The notes: generated from the letters alone by a model not told the origin. A stretch of DNA of 64,000 bases from Panulirus ornatus (GCF_036320965.1 NC_092289.1:24836778-24900777); one strand, 5' to 3'. Positions 30,877 through 44,279 are shown, counted from the first letter of the stretch. Numbers and translations: made by a program.

Positions 30877-30885
30877 ATGTTTTAG
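30877..30885 (+). repeat. Target-site duplication, right copy
   Basis: ATGTTTTAG, identical to 27837-27845. The 300 bases after it (30886-31185) show no recognised feature. Confidence 0.8.
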
Positions 30886-31189
30886 TGTAACTGGACTAAC
30901 TCAGCCACTGCAGCAAACTATACGTAGAGTTGTAGACTTCGAATGTCGCGAGTATTTCTCTGCCCAGCACCCTTCGATGTGTCTCAGTTGTGGATACCTT
31001 CAGTGATTTTCTAGTTAGGAAAAAAATAATCCCCATGTTGTACCCTTCATTTTGTAGAGGATGACAAAGATGGGTGGTAATGGGGACGGTGAGGGGTGTG
31101 CAAGCCCACTCCTTTAACAATTTCTAAAAGTTGGAACAGAAGCCTGGAGGTCACATCCTTCTTGAAGGCTCAGGCAGGGGGTGCCAAAA

Positions 31190-31795
31190 TGTGTGTAGAT
31201 ACAACCAAAAGGAGAAAAGAGAATTGGGTAAAGTGTTTTAGGAAAGGAACCCTGATATTCTGGCTCTGAGTGAAACAAAGCTCAAGGGTAAGGGGGAAGA
31301 ATGGTTTAGGAATGTCATGGAGTAAAGTTGGTGAATTGAAGGTGAGAGCTAATGAAGGGTTAGTACTTCTGCTGAAGGAGGACTTGTAGGAGTAAGTGAA
31401 AGCATGTAAGGAAGTGAGCTTCAGACTGACATGGATAAAAATGAAAGTGGAGTATGAGAGAGGGGTGATTATTAGTGCTTATGCACCTGGCCACAAGATG
31501 AAAAATGAAGATAGGCAAGTATTTCAAGAGCAGCTGAGTGAGTGTGTCAGCAGGTTTGATGTGAGAGATCAGGTATCAGTGATGGGCAATTTATATGTGA
31601 AAGCAAGTAATGTGGCAGTTGAGGGTATAACTCAGGGACATACGGCATTCAGTAAGGTAAGCAGAAATGGTGAACGGATAATAAAACTGTGTGCTGAAAA
31701 AAGGAACTGATTGGGAATACCTGGTTTGAAAAGAGTGACATACATAAGAACGGATGGATGAGTAGAGGAGATGGTCAGCTGACATTTCGTTGATA
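31190..31795 (+). mobile_element. Family A LINE, old endonuclease relic
   Basis: Diverged endonuclease sequence: LALSETKLKGKGEEWF (about 31260), VIISAYAPGHKMK (31465), FQEQLSECVSRFD, VMGNLYVKASNVAVEG (the catalytic GDLNA box is GNLYV here, so the Asp is lost) and a terminal KNGWMSRGDGQ-like piece. It is interrupted by stops and ends in the endonuclease, with no RT following. It is comparable in age to the 56-62 kb relics. Confidence 0.8.
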
Positions 31796-31799
31796 AAAA

Positions 31800-32940
31800 G
31801 TCAGAATGCTTGTTAGTAATGGTAACTATTTCTCTGTCGTCTCCTGTTGATATGCCACTGTCATTTAATGTTGAGCCAGTAGTATCCTTTTTTTTTTCTA
31901 ACATACCCAGTATTCAAAGAATTCCTTAGGTTTACTTTTCACAGTGAGAAATTCTTTTCTCATAGTTTTGTATTGATGCTGATTATCTTTATATGCTCTC
32001 CTTGTAATCTTATGTAAATTTTGTGGTCCTGATATGTGCCACTTGACCTGATATATGTAACAACTTAAATTAGTAGTGAAATGTACATATCATGGTCCTG
32101 GTATATGCCACTTGATGTAGATACCTAGTTAGCCCTTCTTTTATGTTTGAATTATTTATTTCTTTATTTGTCACCCTTGCTCCTCCCATTCACAGCTCTT
32201 TTTCATCATTCTCAGGATAATTTCTTCAAGGGGAGGTAACATATTCTTGAAGTCATTCCACATCTTTTCAACTTTGGAGATCGCATAAGTGAGACTGGTA
32301 GGGCAATATTTGGAGTGGCTTGAGTGGTCTATTTTCTTAAAAATGATTTGCACCAGGACAAGCTTTCAAGCAGGATTTTTTTTTTTGACAAAGGCCTGCA
32401 GGGAGTTGAGCCAACTCAGAGGTACACTGCCTTAGAACTTTAGTAGGTATGCTATCTGGACCATATACCTTTGTCCACCTGGGGCTGGGAGAATACTTGT
32501 AAAACTTTGTGTGAGGAGAATATAGAAGAGAGTCTTGGTTGAGTGAGAGGAGATAGCAGCTCAGGTTAAGAAACAGAGTTCTTCAAAGTTGAGTCACAGG
32601 AAAATGAGTTTATAAAAAGAGTGGCTTTATCAGCTGGGCAGTTAGCTATATTGATCAGGTTGGAAGAGAATTGGAAAGTTTGAATTACATGATTTGTTTG
32701 AAATGTTTTTGATTAAGGACTAAAAATATTTGTTAGTTGAAAAATAAATCAAATCAACACACTTTTTATGAAGGTGTGAATGATTTTGCAAAGAATGATA
32801 TGAAGTGATTATGAACAGGAATAAAAGTGTATTTGATTACAGGGGAAGGGATGAGGTGTACATGGCCCAGTGTGCACCATCCCTTATGTGACAAGCTTCA
32901 GAACAGGAACAATCAAACCATGATTGCAGGGAAAGCATCT
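31800..32940. other. Unique intron sequence
   Basis: AT-rich, with no recognised gene or known repeat family. It contains a weak internal repeat (TGGTCCTG.TATATGCCACTTGA at about 32020 and 32094) and poly(T) runs. Confidence 0.5.
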
Positions 32941-33491
32941 GATAGATGATAGGTTATAGGACCTCAGCCTATCTATTTATCTACATCTGTGGTATCCATT
33001 CCCTTCAGGAACTTTCTCAAAGGTGTGGCCACAACAAAAGAGCCTCCATAACTGGTGAACATTGTCCTAACTAAGATGATAATTGTTGTGCATTCAGTGC
33101 AGCACAGGGCATTCTGGCCAGAGAAGCCATACCCATCCCAGTGAAAGGCATTATAGAAACTGCTGAGATGACTGCTAAACTTTTCCAAAGTGCTAAGTTG
33201 GCATTTTAAGGGAAAACATTTGATAGATGATAGGTTGTAGGACCTCAACCTATCTGTTTATCTACATTTGTGGTACCCATTCCCTTCAGGAACTCCCTCA
33301 AAGGGGTGGCCACAGCAAAAGAGCCTCCATAACTGGTGAACTTTGTCCTAAGATGATGATTGCTGTGCATTCAGTGCAGCACAAGGCATTCTGGCCAGAG
33401 AAGCCATACCCATCCCAGGGAAAGGCAGTATAGAAACTGCTGAGATGACTGCTGAACTCTTCCAAAGTGCTAAGTTGGCATTGTAAGGGAG
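32941..33491 (+). repeat. Tandem duplication of a ~275-bp unit (period 281 bp)
   Basis: GATAGATGATAGGTT starts at 32941 and again at 33222. Both units read through CCATTCCCTTCAGGAAC, GAGCCTCCATAACTGGTGAA and CATTCTGGCCAGAGAAGCC to GCTAAGTTGGCATT. The two units differ at roughly one base in ten. No coding function is recognised. Confidence 0.88.
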
Positions 33492-34310
33492 ACATGGAGT
33501 GTGGGTATGCCAAATTAGAAGTAACAGAGATGAGTTCGTGGTCAGAAGACCCTATGGGAGCAGAAATGTTTAATTATTCATTGATGGGAGGATTCAGAGG
33601 TGAAAAATTAGATAGTGTGTTAGAAGAGTGATTATGATTATTGGAAACTTGTGGATGATGTATAATTATTTGTTCCAGATTGTTAACGATAGAAAAAGGA
33701 AAGGTTTCACCTCCACCATGATTATCTAGGTTAGAGTGGGTAGAGCCTAATCAATCCTTGTGGTGTACATTGAATTCCCCTTCTTAGAGGATCTCATTGT
33801 TTGGATGTGAGGAGAGCAGACCTTTGTGGCAAGGAATAAAGTAATTGAAGAGCTGTACATAGTTGGGAATTGAGTGGAGGGGTTGGAGGAGAGAGAGAGA
33901 GAGAGAAGAAGAAATGAATTACAAAAGCAGGTTTATAGATGGTACCTACTTACTATGAGATTTAGCCACAATGGCAGGGCTAGCATGAAGCACTCATTGC
34001 AAATCTTGCTTGATAAATAAGACTTATCTAGATGAGAGAGATTTTGAGGTAGATGGCACTGATGTTAGAAGACAAGATCCACTAGGCAAAAATATGTGTT
34101 TTTGTACTACAGTAGGCACAGACTCCCTCCTTATAATGGAAAGGATGTTAGAGATAGTTGGAGATCTGATAGCACAAAGGAGAAGTAGCTTCACTGAGTC
34201 CATATCAAATTAGCTGCATGATGTTGCCTAAAATGCTTGTAACATGAAACAGTTTCAACATGTATCATGTCAAAGATTCATCTTTAATGTGACCTCACTT
34301 AATTTTGCAG
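33492..34310 (+). other. Unique intron sequence before an exon
   Basis: It contains a short GA repeat (about 33889-33908) and otherwise nothing recognised. It ends at the acceptor CACTTAATTTTGCAG. Confidence 0.55.
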
Positions 34311-34401
34311 ACTCCAGGATGCGGACTTGGGCTTTGTCTTGGTTATTGACAGACGGAATGATAAGTGGAACTCTGTCAAGACTGTCCTGCTCAAGATCTC
34401 G
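34311..34401 (+). CDS. MCF2L: MCF2L/DBS-like RhoGEF, SEC14 domain exon 3
   Basis: 91 bases. The first base completes the Ser codon of the previous exon (phase 2) and the exon ends in phase 0 at donor GTAAGA (34402). The peptide LQDADLGFVLVIDRRNDKW followed by NSVKTVLLKIS is the central beta strand and helix of the SEC14 fold. The LVIDRR.DKW.SVK motif is the strongest sign of an MCF2L/DBS-type protein rather than Trio, which has a different residue pattern here. Confidence 0.93.
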
Positions 34402-35230
34402 GTAAGAGAGTGAAAAAGAAAAGTTAGTGTGTTGTTTGTGTGTATGTTTGTATGCCAATGTGTAAATATGTATTTACATTCCTGTTCTGCTTAATTTGTA
34501 TGACCTATTTGTACAACATGTATACTTTATACCACCAAGTAGCCTCTTGATAAACTGTTGACATTTTAGATTTTTTTGTTTGATTTATTTCAGCCATTCA
34601 GAACCCATACACAAAAGCAAAGCATCTTGTGGCCTCTGGTTACCCATATACTGCAATTCATGAAAAACTTTTTATGTTAACATCATCCAAACAGTTTAGA
34701 AACTTTGAGTCTGTAATCGGGTCCCCTCTGTCCTCTCTTCTCTTCTTTCTTTAATTGTTGACAGAGTTGTAACCCTTAGCCTTTTCATTGAAGTTCTGTT
34801 TATTAATCCAGGTCCCATCCAAGTTGCCCGTCTGTGGACCCTCTCACTCAGATCGTGGTGTTTTTGATGTGGTGGCCACATCAAAGAGCCATAATCCAGC
34901 TTTGGTTTTAATATGTCTTGTGATTAGCATGCCAAACATTTCATCTATATACATGAATAAGATTCTCATACATGCCAGCAAGAAGTTTGTCTCTTTGTAA
35001 ATTTTCCTGATTTGCAGCTTTGGCATAAGATTATACACAGTGTCAACTCCTACCACATTCTCATAGATCCCCATTTCTTATTTTCAGTTAGGTGTTTATA
35101 TTCATGTATGTATGTATTTATGTGTACATGCATGTATATGTAAGTGCATGTACATATATGTGCTGTGAGCACTTCATGCTTTGCCCTGCCATTCTGGTTA
35201 AATCTCATTGTAGTTACTATAAGTTGGTGG

Positions 35231-35231
<1 letters not shown>
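34402..35231. other. Unique intron sequence
   Basis: No gene recognised. 34690-35070, on the minus strand, has a faint resemblance to LINE coding sequence (RATWMGPGLINRT-like wording), too weak to call. Confidence 0.4.
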
Positions 35232-35993
<762 letters not shown>

Positions 35994-35994
35994 T

Positions 35995-38900
35995 TTTTTT
36001 TTTTTTATACTTTGTCGCTGTCTCCCGCGTTTGCGAGGTAGCGCAAGGAAACACACGAAAGAAATGGCCCAACCCCCCCCATACACATGTATAAACATAC
36101 ATCCACACACGCAAATATACATACCTACACAGCTTTCCATGGTTTACCCCAGACGCTTCACATGCCTTGATTCAATCCACTGACAGCACGTCAACCCCGG
36201 TATACCACATCGCTCCAATTCACTCTATTCCTTGCCCTCCTTTCACCCTCCTGCATGTTCAGGCCCCGATCACACAAAATCTTTTTCACTCCATCTTTCC
36301 ACCTCCAATTTGGTCTCCCTCTTCTCCTTGCTCCCTCCACCTCCGACACATATATCCTCTTGGTCAATCTTTCCTCACTCATCCTCTCCATGTGCCCAAA
36401 CCACTTCAAAACACCCTCTTCTGCTCTCTCAACCACGCTCTTTTTATTTCCACACATCTCTCTTACCCTTACGTTACTCACTCGATCAAACCACCTCACA
36501 CCACACATTGTCCTCAAACATCTCATTTCCAGCACATCCATCCTCCTGCGCACAACTCTATCCATAGCCCACGCCTCGCAACCATACAACATTGTTGGAA
36601 CCACTATTCCTTCAAACATACCCATTTTTGCTTTCCGAGATAACGTTCTCGACTTCCACACATTCTTCAAGGCTCCCAGGATTTTCGCCCCCCCCCCACT
36701 GTATGATTCACTTCCGCTTCCATGGTTCCATCCGCTGCCAGATCCACTCCTAGATATCTAAAACACTTTACTTCCTCCAGTTTTTCTCCACTCAAACTTA
36801 CCCCCCAATTGACTTGACCCTCAACCCTACTGTACCTAATAACCTTGCTCTTGTTTACCTTTACTCTTAACTTTCTTCTTTCACACACTTTACCAAACTC
36901 AGTCACCAGCTTCTGCAGTTTCTCACATGAATCAGCCACCAGTGCTGTATCATCAGCGAACAACAACTGACTTCTTTCCCAAGCTCTCTCATCCACAACA
37001 GACTGCAAACTTGCCCCTCTTTCCAAAACTCTTGCATTCACCTCCCTAACAACCCCATCCATAAACAAATTAAACAACCATGGAGACATTACACACTCCT
37101 GCCGCAACCCTACATTCACTGAGAACCAATCACTTTCCTCTCTTCCTACACATACACATGCCTTACATCCTCGATAAAAACTTTTCACTGCTTCTAACAA
37201 CTTGCTTCCCACACCATGTATTCTTAATACCTTCCACAGAGCATATCTATCAACTCTATCATATGCCTTCTCCAGATCCATAAATGCTACATACAAATCC
37301 ATTTGCTTTTCTGAGTATTTCTCACACATTCTTCAAAGCAAACACCTGATCCACTCATCCTCTACCACTTCTGAAACCACACTGCTCTTCCCCAGTCTGA
37401 TGCTCTGTACATGCCTGCACCCTCTCAATCAATACCCTCCCATATAATTTCCCAGGAATACTCAGCAAACATATACCTCTGTAATTTGAGCACTCACTCT
37501 TATCCCCTTTGCCTTTGTACAATGGCACTATGCAAGCATTCCGCCAATCCTCAGGCACCTCACCATGAATCATACATACATTAAATAACCTTACCAACCA
37601 GTCAACAATACAGTCACCCCCTTTTTTAATGAATTCCACTGCAATACCATCCAAACCTACTGCCTTGCCAGCTTTCATCTTCCGCAAAGCTTTTAGTACC
37701 TCTTCTCTGTTTACCAAATCATTTTCCCTAACCCTCTCACTTTGCACACCACCTTGACCAAAACACCCTATATCTGCCACTCTACCATCAAACACATTCA
37801 ACAAACCTTCAAAATATTCACTCCATCTCCTTCTCACATCACCACTACTTGTTATCACCTCCCCATTAGCTCCCTTCACTGAAGTTCCCATTTGCTCCCT
37901 TGTCTTACGCACTTTATTTACGTCCTTCCAAAACATCTTTTTTTTTTCTCCCTAAAATTTAATGATATTCTCTCACCCCAACTCTCATTTGCCCTCTTTT
38001 TCACCTCTTGCACCTTTCTCTTGACCTCCTGCCTCTTTCTTTTATACATCTCCCACTCATTTGCATTTTTTCCCTGCAAAAATCGTCCAAATGTCTCTCT
38101 CTTCTCTTTCACTAATAATCTTACTTCTTCATCCCACCACTCGCTACCCTCTCTAATCAACCCACCTTCCACGCTTCTCATGCCACAAGCATCTTTTGCG
38201 CAAGCCATCACTGCTTCCCTAAATACATCCCATTCCTCCCCCAGTCCCCTTACCTCCTTTGTTCTCACCTTTTTCCATTCTGTACTCAGTCTCTCCTGGT
38301 ACTTCCTCACACAAGTCTCCTTCCCAAGCTCACTTACTCTCACCACCCTCTTCACCCCAACATTCTCTCTTCTTCTCTGAAAACCCCTACAAATCTTCAC
38401 CTTCGCCTCCACAAGATAATGATCAGACATCCCTCCAGTTGCACCTCTCAGCACATTAACATCCAAAAGTCTCTGTTTCGCGCGCCTATCAATTAACGCA
38501 TAATCCAGTAGCGCTCTCTGGCCATCTCTCCTACTTACATACGTATACTTATGTATATCTCGCTTTTTAAACCAGGTATTCCCAATCACCAGTCCTTTCT
38601 CAGCACACAAATCTACAAGCTCTTCACCATTTCCATTTACAACACTGAACACCCCATGTATACCAATTATTCCCTCAACTGCCACATTACTCACCTTTGC
38701 ATTCAAATCACCCATCACTATAACCCGGTCTTGTGCATCAAAACCACTAACACTCTCTTTCAGCTGCTCCCAAAACACTTGCCTCTCATGAACTTTCTTC
38801 TCATGCCCAGGTGCATATGCACCAATAATCACCCATCTCTCTCCATCAACTTTCAGTTTTACCCATATCAATCTAGAATTTACTCTCTTACACTCGGTCA

Positions 38901-39289
38901 CATACTCCCACAACTCCTGTTTCAGGAGTAGTGCTACTCCTTCCCTTGCTCTTGTCCTGTCACTAAACCCTGACTTTACTCCCAAGACATTCCCAAACCA
39001 CTCTTCTCCTTTACCCTTGAGCTTCGTTTCACTCAGAGCCAAAACATCCAGGTTCCTTTCCTCAAACATACTACCTATCTCTCCTTTTTTCTCATCTTGG
39101 TTACATCCACACACATTTAGACACCCCAATCTGAGCCTTCGAGGAGGATGAGCACTCCTCGCGTGACTCCTTCAGTTTCCCCTTTTAGAAAGTTAAAATA
39201 CAAGGAGGGGAGGGTTTCTGGCACCCGCTCCCATCTCCTTTAGCCGCCTTCTATGACACGTGAGGAATGCATGGGAAGTATTCTTTCTC

Positions 39290-39293
<4 letters not shown>
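35995..39293 (-). mobile_element. Family A LINE, copy 1 of a tandem pair
   Basis: The near-full-length minus-strand copy has a 5' module (39293-39130), EN-RT (39129-36190) and a short-type 3' UTR (36189-36010). Everything from 36102 onward is repeated at +3340 with only two differences seen: a C-run of 10 versus 11 bases, and C36859 versus G40199. The 3' end left of 36102 differs from that of copy 2. Confidence 0.92.
36190..39129 (-). pseudogene. Endonuclease-reverse transcriptase, frameshifted (copy 1)
   Basis: The full endonuclease is open (LSETK, YAPG, GDLNAK, DYALID, SDHYLVE) and continues to KKRANESWGERISLN. A frameshift in a T-rich run near 37942 separates it from the RT. A second lesion near 37330-37355 (in CVDQVFALKN) separates the two RT parts. 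FADDTALVAD is at 36949-36960. The C10 run at about 36690 adds a further shift. The protein would end at the shared TGA that replaces CGA. Confidence 0.85.

Positions 39294-39335
<42 letters not shown>
39294..39335. repeat. (TA)n microsatellite
   Basis: TA repeat between the 5' end of copy 1 and the A-run (T-run on this strand) that ends copy 2. Confidence 0.95.
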
Positions 39336-39343
<8 letters not shown>

Positions 39344-42300
39344 TGCTTTGTTGCTGTCTCCCGCGTTTGCGAGGTAGCGCAAGGAAACAGACGAAAGAAA
39401 TGGCCCAACCCACCCCCATACACATGTATATACATACACGTCCACACACGCAAATATACATACCTACACAGCTTTCCATGGTTTACCCCAGACGCTTCAC
39501 ATGCCTTGATTCAATCCACTGACAGCACGTCAACCCCGGTATACCACATCGCTCCAATTCACTCTATTCCTTGCCCTCCTTTCACCCTCCTGCATGTTCA
39601 GGCCCCGATCACACAAAATCTTTTTCACTCCATCTTTCCACCTCCAATTTGGTCTCCCTCTTCTCCTTGCTCCCTCCACCTCCGACACATATATCCTCTT
39701 GGTCAATCTTTCCTCACTCATCCTCTCCATGTGCCCAAACCACTTCAAAACACCCTCTTCTGCTCTCTCAACCACGCTCTTTTTATTTCCACACATCTCT
39801 CTTACCCTTACGTTACTCACTCGATCAAACCACCTCACACCACACATTGTCCTCAAACATCTCATTTCCAGCACATCCATCCTCCTGCGCACAACTCTAT
39901 CCATAGCCCACGCCTCGCAACCATACAACATTGTTGGAACCACTATTCCTTCAAACATACCCATTTTTGCTTTCCGAGATAACGTTCTCGACTTCCACAC
40001 ATTCTTCAAGGCTCCCAGGATTTTCGCCCCCCCCCCCACTGTATGATTCACTTCCGCTTCCATGGTTCCATCCGCTGCCAGATCCACTCCTAGATATCTA
40101 AAACACTTTACTTCCTCCAGTTTTTCTCCACTCAAACTTACCCCCCAATTGACTTGACCCTCAACCCTACTGTACCTAATAACCTTGCTCTTGTTTACGT
40201 TTACTCTTAACTTTCTTCTTTCACACACTTTACCAAACTCAGTCACCAGCTTCTGCAGTTTCTCACATGAATCAGCCACCAGTGCTGTATCATCAGCGAA
40301 CAACAACTGACTTCTTTCCCAAGCTCTCTCATCCACAACAGACTGCAAACTTGCCCCTCTTTCCAAAACTCTTGCATTCACCTCCCTAACAACCCCATCC
40401 ATAAACAAATTAAACAACCATGGAGACATTACACACTCCTGCCGCAACCCTACATTCACTGAGAACCAATCACTTTCCTCTCTTCCTACACATACACATG
40501 CCTTACATCCTCGATAAAAACTTTTCACTGCTTCTAACAACTTGCTTCCCACACCATGTATTCTTAATACCTTCCACAGAGCATATCTATCAACTCTATC
40601 ATATGCCTTCTCCAGATCCATAAATGCTACATACAAATCCATTTGCTTTTCTGAGTATTTCTCACACATTCTTCAAAGCAAACACCTGATCCACTCATCC
40701 TCTACCACTTCTGAAACCACACTGCTCTTCCCCAGTCTGATGCTCTGTACATGCCTGCACCCTCTCAATCAATACCCTCCCATATAATTTCCCAGGAATA
40801 CTCAGCAAACATATACCTCTGTAATTTGAGCACTCACTCTTATCCCCTTTGCCTTTGTACAATGGCACTATGCAAGCATTCCGCCAATCCTCAGGCACCT
40901 CACCATGAATCATACATACATTAAATAACCTTACCAACCAGTCAACAATACAGTCACCCCCTTTTTTAATGAATTCCACTGCAATACCATCCAAACCTAC
41001 TGCCTTGCCAGCTTTCATCTTCCGCAAAGCTTTTAGTACCTCTTCTCTGTTTACCAAATCATTTTCCCTAACCCTCTCACTTTGCACACCACCTTGACCA
41101 AAACACCCTATATCTGCCACTCTACCATCAAACACATTCAACAAACCTTCAAAATATTCACTCCATCTCCTTCTCACATCACCACTACTTGTTATCACCT
41201 CCCCATTAGCTCCCTTCACTGAAGTTCCCATTTGCTCCCTTGTCTTACGCACTTTATTTACGTCCTTCCAAAACATCTTTTTTTTTTCTCCCTAAAATTT
41301 AATGATATTCTCTCACCCCAACTCTCATTTGCCCTCTTTTTCACCTCTTGCACCTTTCTCTTGACCTCCTGCCTCTTTCTTTTATACATCTCCCACTCAT
41401 TTGCATTTTTTCCCTGCAAAAATCGTCCAAATGTCTCTCTCTTCTCTTTCACTAATAATCTTACTTCTTCATCCCACCACTCGCTACCCTCTCTAATCAA
41501 CCCACCTTCCACGCTTCTCATGCCACAAGCATCTTTTGCGCAAGCCATCACTGCTTCCCTAAATACATCCCATTCCTCCCCCAGTCCCCTTACCTCCTTT
41601 GTTCTCACCTTTTTCCATTCTGTACTCAGTCTCTCCTGGTACTTCCTCACACAAGTCTCCTTCCCAAGCTCACTTACTCTCACCACCCTCTTCACCCCAA
41701 CATTCTCTCTTCTTCTCTGAAAACCCCTACAAATCTTCACCTTCGCCTCCACAAGATAATGATCAGACATCCCTCCAGTTGCACCTCTCAGCACATTAAC
41801 ATCCAAAAGTCTCTGTTTCGCGCGCCTATCAATTAACGCATAATCCAGTAGCGCTCTCTGGCCATCTCTCCTACTTACATACGTATACTTATGTATATCT
41901 CGCTTTTTAAACCAGGTATTCCCAATCACCAGTCCTTTCTCAGCACACAAATCTACAAGCTCTTCACCATTTCCATTTACAACACTGAACACCCCATGTA
42001 TACCAATTATTCCCTCAACTGCCACATTACTCACCTTTGCATTCAAATCACCCATCACTATAACCCGGTCTTGTGCATCAAAACCACTAACACTCTCTTT
42101 CAGCTGCTCCCAAAACACTTGCCTCTCATGAACTTTCTTCTCATGCCCAGGTGCATATGCACCAATAATCACCCATCTCTCTCCATCAACTTTCAGTTTT
42201 ACCCATATCAATCTAGAATTTACTCTCTTACACTCGGTCACATACTCCCACAACTCCTGTTTCAGGAGTAGTGCTACTCCTTCCCTTGCTCTTGTCCTGT

Positions 42301-42629
42301 CACTAAACCCTGACTTTACTCCCAAGACATTCCCAAACCACTCTTCTCCTTTACCCTTGAGCTTCGTTTCACTCAGAGCCAAAACATCCAGGTTCCTTTC
42401 CTCAAACATACTACCTATCTCTCCTTTTTTCTCATCTTGGTTACATCCACACACATTTAGACACCCCAATCTGAGCCTTCGAGGAGGATGAGCACTCCTC
42501 GCGTGACTCCTTCAGTTTCCCCTTTTAGAAAGTTAAAATACAAGGAGGGGAGGGTTTCTGGCACCCGCTCCCATCTCCTTTAGCCGCCTTCTATGACACG
42601 TGAGGAATGCATGGGAAGTATTCTTTCTC

Positions 42630-42633
<4 letters not shown>
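39336..42633 (-). mobile_element. Family A LINE, copy 2 of a tandem pair (chimeric)
   Basis: From 39486 to 42633 it is essentially identical to copy 1. From 39336 to 39485 it matches the 3' end of the following copy (42675-42825), with one difference seen. The changeover falls in 39441-39485, where all three copies are identical. Copy 2 is thus a hybrid, with the body of copy 1 and the tail of copy 3. Confidence 0.92.
39530..42469 (-). pseudogene. Endonuclease-reverse transcriptase, frameshifted (copy 2)
   Basis: The endonuclease frame is open from 42469 to 41258. RT part one is open from 41276 to 40695, and RT part two from 40669 to 39530, including AFMDLEKAYDRVDR, FADDTALVAD (40289-40300) and KWFGHMERMSEERLTKRIY. 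With a C-run of 11 bases the RT C-terminus stays in frame, unlike in copy 1. The two other frame breaks are shared with copy 1 and so predate the duplication. Confidence 0.85.

Positions 42634-42674
<41 letters not shown>
42634..42674. repeat. (TA)n microsatellite
   Basis: TA repeat between copies 2 and 3. It corresponds to 39294-39335. Confidence 0.95.
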
Positions 42675-44205
42675 TTTTTTTTTTGCTTTGTTGCTGTCTC
42701 CCGCGTTTGCGAGGTAGCGCAAGGAAACAGACGAAAGAAATGGCCCAACCCAACCCCATACACATGTATATACATACACGTCCACACACGCAAATATACA
42801 TACCTACACAGCTTTCCATGGTTTAACCCAGACGCTTCACTTGCCCTGATTCAATCCACTGACAGCACATCAACCCCGGTATACCACATTGATCCAATTC
42901 ACTCCATTCCTTGCCCTTCTTTCACCTTCCTGCATGTTCAGGCCCCGATCACACAAAATCTTTTTCACTCCATCTTTCCACCTCCAATTTGGTCTCCCAC
43001 TTCTCCTCGTTCCCTCCACCTCCGACACATATATCCTCTTGGTCAATCTTTCCTCACTTATTCTCTCCATGTGCCCAAACCATTTCAAAACACCCTCTTC
43101 TGCTCTCTCAACCACGCTCTTTTTATTTCCACACATCTCTCTTACCCTTACGTTACTTACTTGATCAAACCACCTCACACCACACATTGTCCTCAAACAT
43201 CTCATTTCCAGCACATCCATCCTCCTGCGCACAACTCTATCCATAGCCCACGCCTCGCAACCATACAACATTGTTGGAACCACTATTCCTTCAAACATAC
43301 CCATTTTTGCTTTCTGAGATAATGTTCTCGACTTCCACACATTCTTCAAGGCTCCCAGGATTTTCGCTCCCTCCCCCACCCTATGATCCACTTCCGCTTC
43401 CATGGTTCCATCCACTGCCAGATCCACTCCCAGATATCTAAAACACTTTACTACCTCCAGTTTTTCTCCATTCAAACTTAACTCCCAATTGACTTGACCC
43501 TCAACCCTACTGTACCTAATAACCTTGCTCTTATTCACATTTACTCTTAACTTTCTTCTTTCACACACTTTACCAAACTCAGTCACCAGCTTCTGCAGTT
43601 TCGCACATGAATCAGCCACCAGCGCTGTATCATCAGCGAACAACAACTGACTCACTTCCCATGCTCTCTCATCCACAACAGACTGCATACTTGCCCCTCT
43701 TTCCAAAACTCTTGCATTCACCTCCCTAACAACCCCATCCATAAACAAATTAAACAACCATAGAGACATCACACACCCCTGCCGCAAACCTACATTCACT
43801 GAGAACCAATCACTTTCCTCTCTTCCTACACGTACACATGCCTTACATCCTCGATAAAAACTTTTCACTGCTTCTAACAACTTGCTTCCCACACCATATA
43901 TCCTTAATACCTTCCACAGAGCATCTCTATCAACTCTATTATATGCCTTCTCCAGATCCATAAATGCTACATACAAATCCATTTGCTTTTCTAAGTATTT
44001 CTCACATACATTCTTCAAAGCAAACACCTGATCCACACATCCTCTACCACTTCTGAAACCACACTGCTCCTCCCGAATCTGATGCTCTGTACATGCCTTC
44101 ACCCTCTCAGTCAATACCCTCCCATATAATTTACCAGGAATACTCAACAAACTTATACCTCTGTAATTTGAGCACTCACTCTTATCCCCTTTGCCTTTGT
44201 ACAAT
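42675..44205 (-). mobile_element. Family A LINE, copy 3, 5'-truncated
   Basis: It has a short-type 3' UTR (42675-42869) and RT up to the IVPLYKGKGD region, where it stops at a long TA tract. It is diverged from copies 1 and 2 by scattered substitutions. On the far side of the TA tract a plus-strand copy begins, so the two face head to head. Confidence 0.9.
42870..44205 (-). CDS. Reverse transcriptase fragment, uninterrupted open frame
   Basis: This is the longest unbroken RT frame in the window, about 445 codons. It runs from LYKGKGDKSECSNYRGIS through CGFRSGRGCVDQVFALKN, AFMDLEKAYNRVDR (Asn in place of the usual Asp after motif A Tyr), RQGCVMSLWLFNLF (Leu where others have Pro), FADDTALVAD (43629-43640), YLGVDLAVDG and KWFGHMERISEERLTKRIY to VVYRG. 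It lacks the endonuclease and the first part of the RT, so it is not autonomous. Further upstream the open frame only translates TA repeat. Confidence 0.85.
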
Positions 44206-44206
44206 G

Positions 44207-44276
<70 letters not shown>
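44206..44276. repeat. (TA)n microsatellite between head-to-head LINE copies
   Basis: About 70 bases of TA with a minus-strand RT fragment on the left and a plus-strand RT fragment on the right. Confidence 0.95.
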
Positions 44277-44279
<3 letters not shown>

